The notes under the pieces were generated by a model. It was not told where the DNA came from and did no database searches. It saw only the letters and a list, made by a program, of their open reading frames with translations. A stretch of 64,000 nucleotides of DNA from an uncultured Clostridia bacterium (GTDB lineage: Bacteria > Bacillota > Clostridia > Oscillospirales > Acutalibacteraceae). Of the stretch, positions 26,625-35,829 are shown in pieces; the first letter of the stretch is position 1; every line of letters starts with the position of its first letter. The DNA is taken from positions 17,881 through 81,880 of the forward strand of contig CANRHD010000007.1 in the NCBI GenBank assembly GCA_947630285.1. The letters run 5' to 3'. Position numbers and translations under genes: made by a program.

Positions 26625-27552
26625 ATGCCTCGGAATAGATACGAGTAACTATACAACTTCGGCGGCCTTGTATGACGGCGCCGGCGGCATTATAAAAAGC
26701 AAAAAAATGCCGCTTCCGGTCAAACCGGGTGAAAAGGGTCTGCGTCAGAGCGATGCGGTCTTTCATCACACCGCCCGTCTGCCGCAGGTGATAAATTCGC
26801 TTTTTAATGACAATATCGGCAGTGTTGAAGCTGTCGGGGTATCCAATGCCCCGACGGCGGAGCAGGGTTCTTATATGCCCTGCTTCCTTGCAGGCGTTTC
26901 GGTTGCAAAGTCCGTATCTGAAATACTTAAAATACCTTATTTTGAATTTTCGCATCAGGCCGGCCATATAGCCGCCGTTATAGCTTCGACTAAACGCTTT
27001 GAGCTTTTGGAGAGGGAATTTATCGCTCTTCATCTTTCCGGCGGAACCACGCAGGCCCTGCTCGTAAAGCCCGACAGGGATAAAATTTTCAACATAAAGC
27101 TTGCCGCCGCTTCGCTTGATTTAAAGGCGGGACAAGTTATCGACAGGGCAGGTGTAATGCTGGGGCTCGGCTTCCCCTGCGGCGCAGAGCTTGACAGGCT
27201 CTCTTTAAGCTCCGACAGGGAGTTTAAAATAAAACCCTCCGTAAGGGGCGCAGACTGCTCTCTTTCGGGCATAGAAAATAAATTTAAGCAAATGTTTGAA
27301 AACGGCGAAAGCAGGGAGGATATTGCTAAGTTTACCGTTATGAGCGTAACGGCGGCGGTTGACGCAATGCTGACGGCGGTTTTAAAAGAAAAAAGCGGTC
27401 TTCCGGTTCTGTTTTCGGGCGGAGTGTCCTCAAATACGCTTATGAGAAGCCGCTTTGCCGAAAAATACGACTGCATATTCGCCGCTCCCGAATACTCTGC
27501 GGACAACGCCGCAGGAACGGCATTTTTAACGCATTTGAAAAGCAAGGGTTAA
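26617..27552 (+). CDS. TsaD-like (peptidase M22 / ASKHA) paralogue
   Basis: 311 residues. The actin-like ATPase N-terminus LGIDTSNYTTS and the metal site HQAGH (about 112-116, the HxxxH of TsaD/Kae1), with LHLSGGTTQ and FSGGVSSN further on, identify the family. It is shorter and more divergent than a canonical TsaD, which makes N6-threonylcarbamoyladenosine in tRNA. Clostridia often carry this second copy between nusB and xseA. Its own function is unsettled, so no tsaD symbol is given. Confidence 0.88.
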   Translation: MCKCLGIDTSNYTTSAALYDGAGGIIKSKKMPLPVKPGEKGLRQSDAVFHHTARLPQVINSLFNDNIGSVEAVGVSNAPTAEQGSYMPCFLAGVSVAKSVSEILKIPYFEFSHQAGHIAAVIASTKRFELLEREFIALHLSGGTTQALLVKPDRDKIFNIKLAAASLDLKAGQVIDRAGVMLGLGFPCGAELDRLSLSSDREFKIKPSVRGADCSLSGIENKFKQMFENGESREDIAKFTVMSVTAAVDAMLTAVLKEKSGLPVLFSGGVSSNTLMRSRFAEKYDCIFAAPEYSADNAAGTAFLTHLKSKG

Positions 27553-27554
27553 TT

Positions 27555-28763
27555 ATGGTAGATGTAAATCCCGTAGTTTTAACGGTTACACAATTAAACA
27601 GGTATGTTAAGTCCGTTATTGATTCGGACTATAACCTCAACTGCATTTTTCTGACTGCCGAGCTATCAAATTTTGTCAGTAATTTAAGAAGCGGCCATAT
27701 GTACTTTACCCTGAAAGACGAAAACTGCGCCGTAAAAGCGGTTATGTTCAGGAACAACGCCGCAAGGCTCAAATTTGAGCCCTTTGACGGTATGAATGTA
27801 ATAATCAGGGGCAGGGTTTCCGTCTTTGAAACGACGGGGCAGTACCAGGTGTATGTTGACGATATGCAGCCCGACGGCGTGGGCGCTCTGGCAATGAGCT
27901 TTGAACAGCTTAGGGACAGGCTTGAAAAGGAGGGGCTTTTTGACGCCTCCCACAAAAAGCCTATACCGAAGTTCCCCGAACGGGTGGGCGTTATAACCTC
28001 GCCGACGGGTGCGGCCGTTCAGGATATAATCAAAATATTAAACAGGCGCTTTAAGTGCGCCGAGGTCGTGTTTTATCCGGCTCAGGTTCAGGGCGAGGAG
28101 GCGGTCGGACAACTGATTGAGGGCATCAGGTACATGGACGCCCAAAACGCCGCAGATGTAATTATAATCGGCAGGGGCGGAGGCTCTATGGAGGATTTAT
28201 GGGCGTTTAACAGCGAGGCTCTTGCCCGTGAGGTGTATAATTGCAAAATTCCGATTATTTCCGCCGTGGGACACGAAACGGATTTTACCATTATAGATTT
28301 TGCCGCAGATTTAAGGGCGGCTACACCGTCTGCGGCGGCGGAGCTTGCCGTACCCGATTCCTCGGAGCAGAAGGCTTACATAAATAAGCTTTGCTCTTCG
28401 CTTAAAAACAGCATTGCGGCAATGCTGAACAGCCGGAGGGAAAAGCTTGATTTCATAACGGACAGGTCTTTCCTCGGCAAACCCGAAGCTTTAATTGCCA
28501 ACGAAAGATTAATACTTGATAAATATTCATATTCTTTGTATAATTTAGAAGACAATCTGTTTAAGCTCAGAAGGGCGGAGTTCGCCGCTCTGGCTTCAAA
28601 GCTCAACGCTTTAAGTCCTTTAAATGTGCTTGCAAGGGGATACAGCGTTGCGTATAAAGATGAAAAAATAATCAAATCCGCAGGCGAAATAAACATAAAA
28701 GATGAGCTGAAAATATGCTTTAACGACGGCGCCGTTGTTTGCGATGTTAAGGAGAAAATATGA
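27555..28763 (+). CDS. xseA: Exodeoxyribonuclease VII large subunit
   Basis: 402 residues. An N-terminal OB-fold (LSNFVSNLRSGHMYFTLKD) is followed by the catalytic core with ERVGVITSPTGAAVQDI and DVIIIGRGGGSMEDLWAFN, and a C-terminal helical part with the LNALSPLNVLARGYS motif. With XseB it degrades single-stranded DNA. ATG 27555 lies 2 nt after the previous stop and the end overlaps xseB by 4 nt. Confidence 0.97.
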   Translation: MVDVNPVVLTVTQLNRYVKSVIDSDYNLNCIFLTAELSNFVSNLRSGHMYFTLKDENCAVKAVMFRNNAARLKFEPFDGMNVIIRGRVSVFETTGQYQVYVDDMQPDGVGALAMSFEQLRDRLEKEGLFDASHKKPIPKFPERVGVITSPTGAAVQDIIKILNRRFKCAEVVFYPAQVQGEEAVGQLIEGIRYMDAQNAADVIIIGRGGGSMEDLWAFNSEALAREVYNCKIPIISAVGHETDFTIIDFAADLRAATPSAAAELAVPDSSEQKAYINKLCSSLKNSIAAMLNSRREKLDFITDRSFLGKPEALIANERLILDKYSYSLYNLEDNLFKLRRAEFAALASKLNALSPLNVLARGYSVAYKDEKIIKSAGEINIKDELKICFNDGAVVCDVKEKI

Positions 28764-28954
28764 AAGAATTAACCTATGAACAGGCTCTAAAGGAGCTTGA
28801 AAAAACCGTTGAAGCGCTTGAAAACGGGGAGGCTTCGCTCGACGAGTCCATCGCCCTTTTTGAAAAGGGTATCGAGCTTGCCGATTACTGCAATACAAAG
28901 CTTAATGTTGCACAGCAGAAGTTTACGGAGCTTTCAAGCAAAAAACAGGGGTGA
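28760..28954 (+). CDS. xseB: Exodeoxyribonuclease VII small subunit
   Basis: 64 residues, helical, with the family signature YEQALKELEKTVEALENGE and SLDESIALFEKG. Several XseB copies bind one XseA. It overlaps xseA by 4 nt (ATGA) and the next gene by 4 nt (GTGA). Confidence 0.96.
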   Translation: MKELTYEQALKELEKTVEALENGEASLDESIALFEKGIELADYCNTKLNVAQQKFTELSSKKQG

Positions 28955-29844
28955 ATAAATTGAGCGAAAAATACGATGTGCCCAAGTACATTGAGCTTAT
29001 AAACTCAAAGCTTTCCGAGATGCTTTACAGCGTCAACGACGGGCAGGATTATATAATAAAGGCCATGGATTACAGCCTTTCAAACGGCGGAAAAAGGATA
29101 AGACCCGTATTGACTCTTGAATTTTGCAGGGCCTGCGGAGGAAACGCCGAGGACGCCCTGAACCTTGCCTGCTCGATAGAAATGATACACACCTATTCGC
29201 TCATACACGACGATTTGCCGTGTATGGACAATGACGATTTCAGACGGGGCAAGCCCTCCTGCCATAAGGCTTACGGCGAGGAATACGCCCTGCTTGCCGG
29301 CGACGGTCTGCTGACGCTTGCCTTTGAAACCGCCCTTAAAAGCGAAAATGTTAAACAGGAAAATTTAATTAAAGCCGTAAAAACGCTTGCAAACCTTGCC
29401 GGCGTTGCCGGTATGGTCGGCGGTCAGGTTCTTGACTTGCAGTCGGAGAACTGCGAACCGTCGCTTGAAAAACTGCAAACCATCGACAGGCTGAAAACGG
29501 GCGCTTTAATTAAGGCGGCGGCTTTATTGGGCTGTTACGCTTCAAACCGTGCCGATGAAAAAATGCTTGCCGCGGCGGAGAAATACTCGGAGTGCATCGG
29601 CTCCGCTTTCCAGATAGTTGACGACATACTCGATGTTACAAGCACATCGGAGGTACTCGGCAAGCCTGTTGGCAGTGATGAAAAGAACAATAAAATGACT
29701 TATGTTTCTCTTATGGGCATAGAAAATTCCGAAAAAGAAGCGCAGAGGCTTACAGACGAGGCTGTAAATGCGCTTGAATGTTTCGGAAGCGACGGCGAAC
29801 TTTTAAAAGAGCTTGCCCTATCCCTGGCAAAGAGAAAAAACTGA
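28951..29844 (+). CDS. ispA: Polyprenyl (farnesyl/geranyl) diphosphate synthase
   Basis: 297 residues. The first Asp-rich motif DDLPCMDNDD (about 88-97) and the second DDILD (about 231-235) bind Mg-diphosphate. GGKRIRPVL binds the allylic substrate. The short-chain IspA-type synthase condenses IPP and DMAPP, and it sits next to dxs, the first enzyme of the MEP route. The start is GTG 28951 overlapping the xseB stop; TTG 28960 is an alternative. Confidence 0.95.
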   Translation: MNKLSEKYDVPKYIELINSKLSEMLYSVNDGQDYIIKAMDYSLSNGGKRIRPVLTLEFCRACGGNAEDALNLACSIEMIHTYSLIHDDLPCMDNDDFRRGKPSCHKAYGEEYALLAGDGLLTLAFETALKSENVKQENLIKAVKTLANLAGVAGMVGGQVLDLQSENCEPSLEKLQTIDRLKTGALIKAAALLGCYASNRADEKMLAAAEKYSECIGSAFQIVDDILDVTSTSEVLGKPVGSDEKNNKMTYVSLMGIENSEKEAQRLTDEAVNALECFGSDGELLKELALSLAKRKN

Positions 29845-29859
29845 TTATCGGAGCAAAAA

Positions 29860-31710
29860 ATGAAGTACTTGGACAAAATCAATTCCCCGAGCGATGTCAA
29901 AAAACTTGATAAAAAAGATTTGCCCGAGCTGGCTAAGGAATGCAGGGAGGTACTCATTGAAACCGTTTCCAAAAACGGCGGTCACCTTGCGTCCAATTTG
30001 GGCGTAGTTGAGCTTACCATAGCGCTTCACCGTGTCTTTTGCTCTCCCAAGGATAAAATAATCTGGGATGTCGGCCACCAGTGCTACACCCACAAGCTTT
30101 TGACCGGCAGGTATAACGAGTTTTCCACAATTCGTACCGAAAACGGTCTTTCCGGCTTCACAAAGCCCGACGAGAGCGAACACGATTTGTTTTACAGCGG
30201 CCATTCAAGCGTTTCGATTTCCCAGGCTCTGGGTCTTGCAACCGCAAACAGCCTGAAAAACGAAAAGAACACGACCGTAGCAGTCATCGGCGACGGGGCG
30301 TTTACGGGCGGTCTTGCTTACGAGGCGCTTAACAACGCCGGCAGAGTGGGTAAAAGGCTTATAGTAATTTTAAACGACAACGAGATGTCGATTTCAAAAA
30401 ATGTCGGCTCTGTCGCAAGGTACCTTGCCGTTATCCGCTCCTCGCCGAGGTATTATAAATTAAAGGAAAACACCGAAAAAGCGCTTAACAAAATACCTCT
30501 TGTCGGCGCAGGCCTTTCCGAGCTTGTATATAAGCTTAAAACAAGGCTTAAAAATATGATATACAAAAGCACATTTTTCGAGGACCTCGGCTTTCGCTAT
30601 ATGGGTCCTATCGACGGCCATAACATAGATCAGCTTTGCGAGGCTCTCGAAAGCGCAAAAATGATTAAGGATATGCCCGTATTGCTCCATATAAATACAA
30701 TTAAGGGTAAGGGCTACGATTTTGCCGAAAAGGACCCGAGCGAATTTCACGGCGTTTCAAAATTCAATATAAACACCGGCGAACCCATTTATTCGGGGAA
30801 GAATTTTTCCTCGGAATTCGGCAGGCTTATCTGCGATATGGCTCACAACGACAAACGCATCTGCGCCGTTACTGCGGCAATGGCTCTGGGAACGGGGCTC
30901 AATGATTTCAGCCTTAATTTCCCCGAAAGATTTTTTGATGTCGGTATTGCGGAGGAACACGCCGTAACCTTTTGCGCCGGTCTTGCCAAGGGCGGTATGC
31001 TTCCCGTATTTTCGGTCTATTCGACCTTTTTACAGCGCTGTTTTGACCAGGTCGTGCACGACGGCACCATGCAGAATTTACATATGATTTTGGCCATTGA
31101 CAGGGCAGGGTTTGTCGGCGAGGACGGCGTTTCCCACCAGGGAATTTTAGACGCTTCGTTCTTAAACAGTATTCCCGGCATAACCGTTTTTTCGCCCACA
31201 ACCTATGAGGGTCTGCGGCAGTGCCTTGTCAGGGCCGCTTACCATACGCAGGGCGTTGTCGCCGTAAGGTATCCGAGGGGCGAGGAAAAGCCCATACCTG
31301 AAAACATTGTCAATGTATCCGAAAATTACGATATTTACGGAAATATAAAAGCGAAAAATTATATAGTTACATACGGCAGGATTTTTTCGCACGCCTGCAC
31401 GGCAAGGGATTTGTTAATCAAGGACGGCAGGGATTTTTCCGTGATAAGGCTTAACAGAATTAAACCCATTGACAGACAGGCCGTCGGGCAGACGCTCGGT
31501 TCGGAGAACATATACTTCTTTGAAGAGGGGATTAAAAACGGCGGCATAGGCGAAACATTCGGCGAACTGCTTGCCGAAAGCTCTTATAAGGGCAATTACA
31601 GGCTCACCGCCGTTGACAATCATTTTGTGCGCCACGCTCCGGTTTCAAAGCTGTACGAGGAGTATATGCTTGACGCCGACGGAATGTATAAAATTTGTAC
31701 GGAGAAATAA
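29860..31710 (+). CDS. dxs: 1-deoxy-D-xylulose-5-phosphate synthase
   Basis: 616 residues, the thiamine-diphosphate enzyme that joins pyruvate and glyceraldehyde 3-phosphate in the first MEP step. Seen: WDVGHQCYTHKLLTGR, the ThDP motif GDGAFTGGLAYEALNNAG (about 146-163), the catalytic-loop region, and in the second half DVGIAEEHAVTFCAGLA and DRAGFVGEDG. ATG 29860 has GGAG upstream. tlyA follows after 3 nt. Confidence 0.97.
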   Translation: MKYLDKINSPSDVKKLDKKDLPELAKECREVLIETVSKNGGHLASNLGVVELTIALHRVFCSPKDKIIWDVGHQCYTHKLLTGRYNEFSTIRTENGLSGFTKPDESEHDLFYSGHSSVSISQALGLATANSLKNEKNTTVAVIGDGAFTGGLAYEALNNAGRVGKRLIVILNDNEMSISKNVGSVARYLAVIRSSPRYYKLKENTEKALNKIPLVGAGLSELVYKLKTRLKNMIYKSTFFEDLGFRYMGPIDGHNIDQLCEALESAKMIKDMPVLLHINTIKGKGYDFAEKDPSEFHGVSKFNINTGEPIYSGKNFSSEFGRLICDMAHNDKRICAVTAAMALGTGLNDFSLNFPERFFDVGIAEEHAVTFCAGLAKGGMLPVFSVYSTFLQRCFDQVVHDGTMQNLHMILAIDRAGFVGEDGVSHQGILDASFLNSIPGITVFSPTTYEGLRQCLVRAAYHTQGVVAVRYPRGEEKPIPENIVNVSENYDIYGNIKAKNYIVTYGRIFSHACTARDLLIKDGRDFSVIRLNRIKPIDRQAVGQTLGSENIYFFEEGIKNGGIGETFGELLAESSYKGNYRLTAVDNHFVRHAPVSKLYEEYMLDADGMYKICTEK

Positions 31711-31713
31711 CTT

Positions 31714-32520
31714 ATGGCTTCAGACGGCAAAAGACTTGATTTATATATGTTTGAAAACGGCCTGTGCGATTCAAGGTCGAAGGCCGGGGCAATTATAATG
31801 TCGGGTCAGGTATTCGTAAACGGTCAAAAGGTCACAAAGGCCGGGTACGCTCTTAAAAGCGGCGACAAGGTTGAATTAAAGGGCGGTAAGCTTCCCTTTG
31901 TCAGCAGGGGCGGCCTTAAGCTTGACAAGGCGATTAAATCCTTCGGCATAGAGCTTGACGGCAGGGTGTGTATGGATATAGGCGCTTCGACCGGCGGCTT
32001 TACCGACTGTATGCTTCAAAACAACGCCAAAAAGGTCTACTGCGTAGATGTGGGCTACGGCCAGCTTGCATGGAAGCTCAGAACCGATGAACGGGTCGTA
32101 AATATGGAGCGCACCAATTTCCGTTATATAAAGCCCGAGGATATAGGTGAAAAGCTTGATTTTGCAAGCGTCGATGTTTCGTTTATTTCACTTAAAATTA
32201 TCCTGCCCGTACTTTACGGCTTAATGAGTGACTGCGCCTGCGCCGTCTGCCTTATCAAGCCGCAGTTTGAGGCAGGTAAGGACAAGGTCGGCAAAAAAGG
32301 CGTTGTAAGGGATATTGAAACACATAAGCAGGTTGTGGAGGATATACTCAAATTTACATATGAAAACGGATATTCGGTATTAAACCTTGACTTTTCACCC
32401 GTTAAGGGCCCCGAGGGTAATATTGAATATTTAATGTATATAAAAAAGGAAAAAGAACCCGTTTTTGCGGTCGAAAATTCGGATTTGACAGTGGAAAAAT
32501 CGCATCGGGAACTAAACTGA
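31714..32520 (+). CDS. tlyA: TlyA-family rRNA 2'-O-methyltransferase
   Basis: 268 residues. An S4 RNA-binding domain (KRLDLYMFENGLCDSRSKA, about 4-22) is followed by an FtsJ-like methyltransferase with CMDIGASTGGFTDCML (about 87-102) and FEAGKDKVGKKGVVRD. Mycobacterial TlyA methylates ribosomal RNA and gives capreomycin sensitivity. The Clostridia and Bacilli copy (YqxC) always lies between dxs and nadK, as here. Confidence 0.95.
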   Translation: MASDGKRLDLYMFENGLCDSRSKAGAIIMSGQVFVNGQKVTKAGYALKSGDKVELKGGKLPFVSRGGLKLDKAIKSFGIELDGRVCMDIGASTGGFTDCMLQNNAKKVYCVDVGYGQLAWKLRTDERVVNMERTNFRYIKPEDIGEKLDFASVDVSFISLKIILPVLYGLMSDCACAVCLIKPQFEAGKDKVGKKGVVRDIETHKQVVEDILKFTYENGYSVLNLDFSPVKGPEGNIEYLMYIKKEKEPVFAVENSDLTVEKSHRELN

Positions 32521-32536
32521 AAGGGCGGTGAATGGT

Positions 32537-33397
32537 TTGAAAATTGCTTTGTTGCCTAATTTGACGAGGAAACATTCAAGAGAGGTTACCGAAAACATCT
32601 GCGCTTTTCTTGATAAGAGAAAGGTCGAATATTTCTTTGAAAAAGAGCTTGACGGCGAATTCGGAGCGGACAGGCGCTACCTCAGCGACGGGGAGCTTCT
32701 GCCCTTGTGCGATGCGGCGATAGCCATAGGCGGCGACGGCTCGATTATACATGCGGCAAAAAAGGCCTGTAGGTACTCGAAGCCCGTACTCGGGGTCAAC
32801 GCCGGAAATTTGGCGTTTATGTCGGGAATTGAAAAGCATGAGATTGAATTGCTTGACTCCCTTATCAACGGAAATTATACGACCGACAGGCGTATGCTCC
32901 TTGCCGTGGCCGTGCTTGACGCAGGCGGCAGCCCCATAATGCGGCAGGATTACTGTATCAACGATATAGTGATAGCCAGGGGAGAAATGATAAAGCTTAT
33001 TAATCTTATTGTTTCCTGCGACGGAAAAAGGATAAACAAATATTATGCCGACGGCATTATCGTCTCAACGCCCACGGGCTCTACGGCATATTCTCTTTCC
33101 GCCGGCGGTCCGGTGGTAGACCCGAGAATAGAAAGCATTTTACTGACGCCGATTTGCACCCATTCGCTGTTTGCACGCTCGCTGATATTCGATTCAAATT
33201 CGGAGCTTTCGGTGCAAATTCCCGAGGACGAGAGCGAAAAAATATGTATCTCCTGCGACGGGGACGATTCGGTAAACATACCCTCCGGCAGTATAATTAA
33301 AATTAAAAAATCCGATATTTACGCCAATTTTATAAGAATAAAAAACGATTCGTTTATAGATGTGCTTAACAGTAAGCTTGCTCAGAGGAGGGTTTAA
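32537..33397 (+). CDS. nadK: NAD kinase
   Basis: 286 residues from TTG 32537, preceded by AAGGGCGGTGA at ideal distance; GTG 32528 is open too but lies in the ribosome site. The nucleotide motif AIGGDGSIIHAAK (about 63-75), NAGNLAFMSG, and the Gly-rich TPTGSTAYSLSAGGPVV (about 180) are diagnostic. It makes NADP from NAD and ATP. Confidence 0.96.
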   Translation: MKIALLPNLTRKHSREVTENICAFLDKRKVEYFFEKELDGEFGADRRYLSDGELLPLCDAAIAIGGDGSIIHAAKKACRYSKPVLGVNAGNLAFMSGIEKHEIELLDSLINGNYTTDRRMLLAVAVLDAGGSPIMRQDYCINDIVIARGEMIKLINLIVSCDGKRINKYYADGIIVSTPTGSTAYSLSAGGPVVDPRIESILLTPICTHSLFARSLIFDSNSELSVQIPEDESEKICISCDGDDSVNIPSGSIIKIKKSDIYANFIRIKNDSFIDVLNSKLAQRRV

Positions 33398-33399
33398 AA

Positions 33400-33849
33400 A
33401 TGAAAAAGAAAAGACACGAACTGATTTTAAAGCTGATAAAGGAAAACGAAGTTTCAACCCAGGAGGAGCTTATTGAGCTTTTGCAAAAAAACGGCTTTGT
33501 CGTTACGCAGGCAACGGTTTCAAGGGATATAAACGAACTGCATTTGATTAAGATACAGGGAAAGCACGGGCAAAAATATGCCATTAACGAGCTCAATTCC
33601 CAAAACATAAATAAATTTCACACCATTTTCGCCCAGTCGGTAATAAGCGTTGCCGTGGGAGGGAACATATGCTGTATCAAATGCTTTGCCGGAACTGCCA
33701 ATGCGGCGGCCGCAACGGTTGACGCCCTCAACTACCCGGAGGTTATAGGTACCATTGCAGGCGACGATACGCTTTTTATACTTTTAAAAACAGAGGAGTC
33801 CGCAAAAGTATTTAAAAAGAAGATTGAAGAATTTTTACACGGTGAATAA
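33400..33849 (+). CDS. argR: Arginine repressor ArgR
   Basis: 149 residues: an N-terminal winged-helix domain (ELILKLIKENEVSTQEELIE, TQATVSRDINELHL) and a C-terminal arginine-binding trimerisation domain with the family mark GTIAGDDTLFIL. ArgR represses arginine synthesis and may activate catabolism. No arg genes are in the window; location between nadK and recN is the standard Firmicutes order. Confidence 0.96.
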   Translation: MKKKRHELILKLIKENEVSTQEELIELLQKNGFVVTQATVSRDINELHLIKIQGKHGQKYAINELNSQNINKFHTIFAQSVISVAVGGNICCIKCFAGTANAAAATVDALNYPEVIGTIAGDDTLFILLKTEESAKVFKKKIEEFLHGE

Positions 33850-33851
33850 CA

Positions 33852-35528
33852 ATGCTGTCAAATTTGCAGATTGAAAACATTGCAATAATCAAAAAAGCTG
33901 TCATTGACTTTAAGGACGGCTTTAATGTTATGACCGGCGAGACGGGCGCAGGCAAGTCGATAATAATCGACTCTTTAAACGCCGTGCTCGGCGAAAGGAC
34001 TTCACGGGAGCTTATAAGAACCAACTGCGACTATGCGGCGGTAAGCGCCCTGTTTTACGACAGCACACAGGAAATTAAAAATATACTCGGGGAGTTCGAC
34101 ATTGAGCCCGAGGAGGATTCGAGCCTGCTTATCACAAGAAAAATGACCTGCGACGGTAAAAATATCTGCAAGGTAAACGGTATCGGCGTTACGGTTTCCA
34201 TGCTCAAAAGGCTCGGCTCTGCGCTTGTAAATATCCACGGCCAATCCGACAGCCAGCTTTTGTTAAATCCCGAATACCATTGCTCGTTTATTGACAGCGT
34301 TGCTGAAAATTCGGAGGTTTTCCGTAAATTTACCGAGTCTTACAACGAATATGCCGCCGCCGTGCAAGAGCTTGAAAAGCTGAATGTTGACGAGAGCGAA
34401 AAGGCAAGGCGTTATGAAATGCTGAGCTATCAGATAGACGAAATCGAAAAGGCAAATATTACGGTCGGCGAATGGGACGGGCTTCGCAGACGGCAGGAGC
34501 TTTTCAGAAATGCGGAAAAGCTCTGTTCTGCCCTGAATGCTTCGTATTCCTGCCTTAACAGCGACGACGGCAACGGGGGAGCGGTTGAGCTCTGCTTCAG
34601 TGCGTCAGGCAAATTAAACCATGCGGCCGAGCTTTCGGAGGAAATCGACGATGTTTCCAAAAGATTGGAAAGCTGTGCATATACGCTTTCCGATTTGTCG
34701 GACGAGATAAGAAAAATGCTTGACGGCTTCGACTTCGACGAGGCGGATATTAACAGCGTTGAGGAGAGGCTTGAGGTGCTTTACGAGCTTTCCAAAAAGT
34801 ACGGTAAAACCGAGGAGGAAATTCTCGCATATTACGACAGTGCGCTCGAACAGAGGAACGCTATAGAAAATTCGGACGAGATTAAAAATAAACTTGAAAA
34901 AAAGGTGAAAGAGCTTTACGCCACAGCCTGCGAAAATGCGCTTGAGCTTTCACACACAAGGAAAAAGGCAGGGGAGTTTTTCTCGGAAAGCGTGTGCCGT
35001 GAGCTTAAATTTCTCGATATGCCCGCCGTAAAATTCTTTGTTGACATTAAAGAGTGTAAGCTGTGCGAAAACGGCATTGACGATGTAGAGTTTTTCCTTT
35101 CGGCAAATGTCGGCGAGGACGCAAAACCGCTTCATAAAATCGCTTCCGGCGGTGAGCTTTCAAGGATTATGCTTGCAATTAAGAGCGTGCTTGCGGAAAA
35201 GGACAATATCTCCACGCTTATTTTTGATGAAATAGACACCGGCGTAAGCGGAAGTGCGGCTCAAAAAATCGCAATAAAGCTGAAAGAGGTTTCAAAAACG
35301 CATCAGGTAATATGCGTAACCCATTTGGCGCAGATAGCCTCTTATGCGGACGAGCATATGCTTATATCAAAGTCCGAGGAAAACGGGCAAACCTATACCC
35401 ACCTTGAATCTCTGGGCTTTGAGGAGAGAAAGAGGGAGCTTGCAAGGATAATGGGCGGCATGGAAATTACGGATTTAATGCTTGAAAACGCCGAACAAAT
35501 GCTGAAAAACGCTCAAAACCAAGCTTGA
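33852..35528 (+). CDS. recN: DNA repair protein RecN
   Basis: 558 residues, SMC-like ATPase of double-strand break repair. Seen: Walker A GETGAGKSII (about 30-39), a long helical middle, then IASGGELSRIMLAIK and Walker B LIFDEIDTGVSG, and the end motif HLAQIASYADEHMLI. It is the last gene of the asp23-nusB-recN run. The -35 hexamer of the next promoter overlaps its stop codon. Confidence 0.97.
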   Translation: MLSNLQIENIAIIKKAVIDFKDGFNVMTGETGAGKSIIIDSLNAVLGERTSRELIRTNCDYAAVSALFYDSTQEIKNILGEFDIEPEEDSSLLITRKMTCDGKNICKVNGIGVTVSMLKRLGSALVNIHGQSDSQLLLNPEYHCSFIDSVAENSEVFRKFTESYNEYAAAVQELEKLNVDESEKARRYEMLSYQIDEIEKANITVGEWDGLRRRQELFRNAEKLCSALNASYSCLNSDDGNGGAVELCFSASGKLNHAAELSEEIDDVSKRLESCAYTLSDLSDEIRKMLDGFDFDEADINSVEERLEVLYELSKKYGKTEEEILAYYDSALEQRNAIENSDEIKNKLEKKVKELYATACENALELSHTRKKAGEFFSESVCRELKFLDMPAVKFFVDIKECKLCENGIDDVEFFLSANVGEDAKPLHKIASGGELSRIMLAIKSVLAEKDNISTLIFDEIDTGVSGSAAQKIAIKLKEVSKTHQVICVTHLAQIASYADEHMLISKSEENGQTYTHLESLGFEERKRELARIMGGMEITDLMLENAEQMLKNAQNQA

Positions 35529-35553
35529 CAAAAGATTAATAAACGAGTATAAT
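35525..35553 (+). promoter_or_regulatory. Consensus sigma-A promoter of tyrS
   Basis: TTGACA (35525-35530), 17 bp, TATAAT (35548-35553). Both hexamers are perfect. The -35 box contains the recN stop codon. Confidence 0.9.
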
Positions 35554-35559
35554 CAACCA

Positions 35560-35808
35560 AAAGACATTGACGCGAAGAAGTAGCAATACGCTCCATTTTA
35601 AGAGAGTTTTCGGACGGTGCGAGAAAACATTGAGCCTTGCGAAATACATCGCCGAGCCGCCGCCTTGAACTTTCAGTAGGGGCGGACGGGTATTCCCGTT
35701 ACAGAATAGGGTAGTATTTATACCCGTTGAGGCCGTTTTTGTGAGAAAACGGTAAATTGAGGTGGTAACACGGATTTTCGTCCTCTGCTTTCGGCAGGGG
35801 ATTTTTTA
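35560..35808 (+). ncRNA. Tyrosine T-box leader
   Basis: Stem I carries a K-turn/GA-type region (GAAGAAGTAGCAATACGC), a distal AGAGAG-GGTGCGA loop pair and a specifier-loop UAC (Tyr) in GCGAAATACATCGCC (around 35640-35655). The T-box core AGGTGGTAACACGG (35759-35772) has UGGU, which can pair with the ACCA end of uncharged tRNA-Tyr. The intrinsic terminator is TCCTCTGC / GCAGGGGA, then a T-run (35781-35807). Uncharged tRNA-Tyr is predicted to allow readthrough into tyrS. The 5' boundary is approximate. Confidence 0.93.
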
Positions 35809-35829
35809 TTGACATCAGGAGGTACAGAA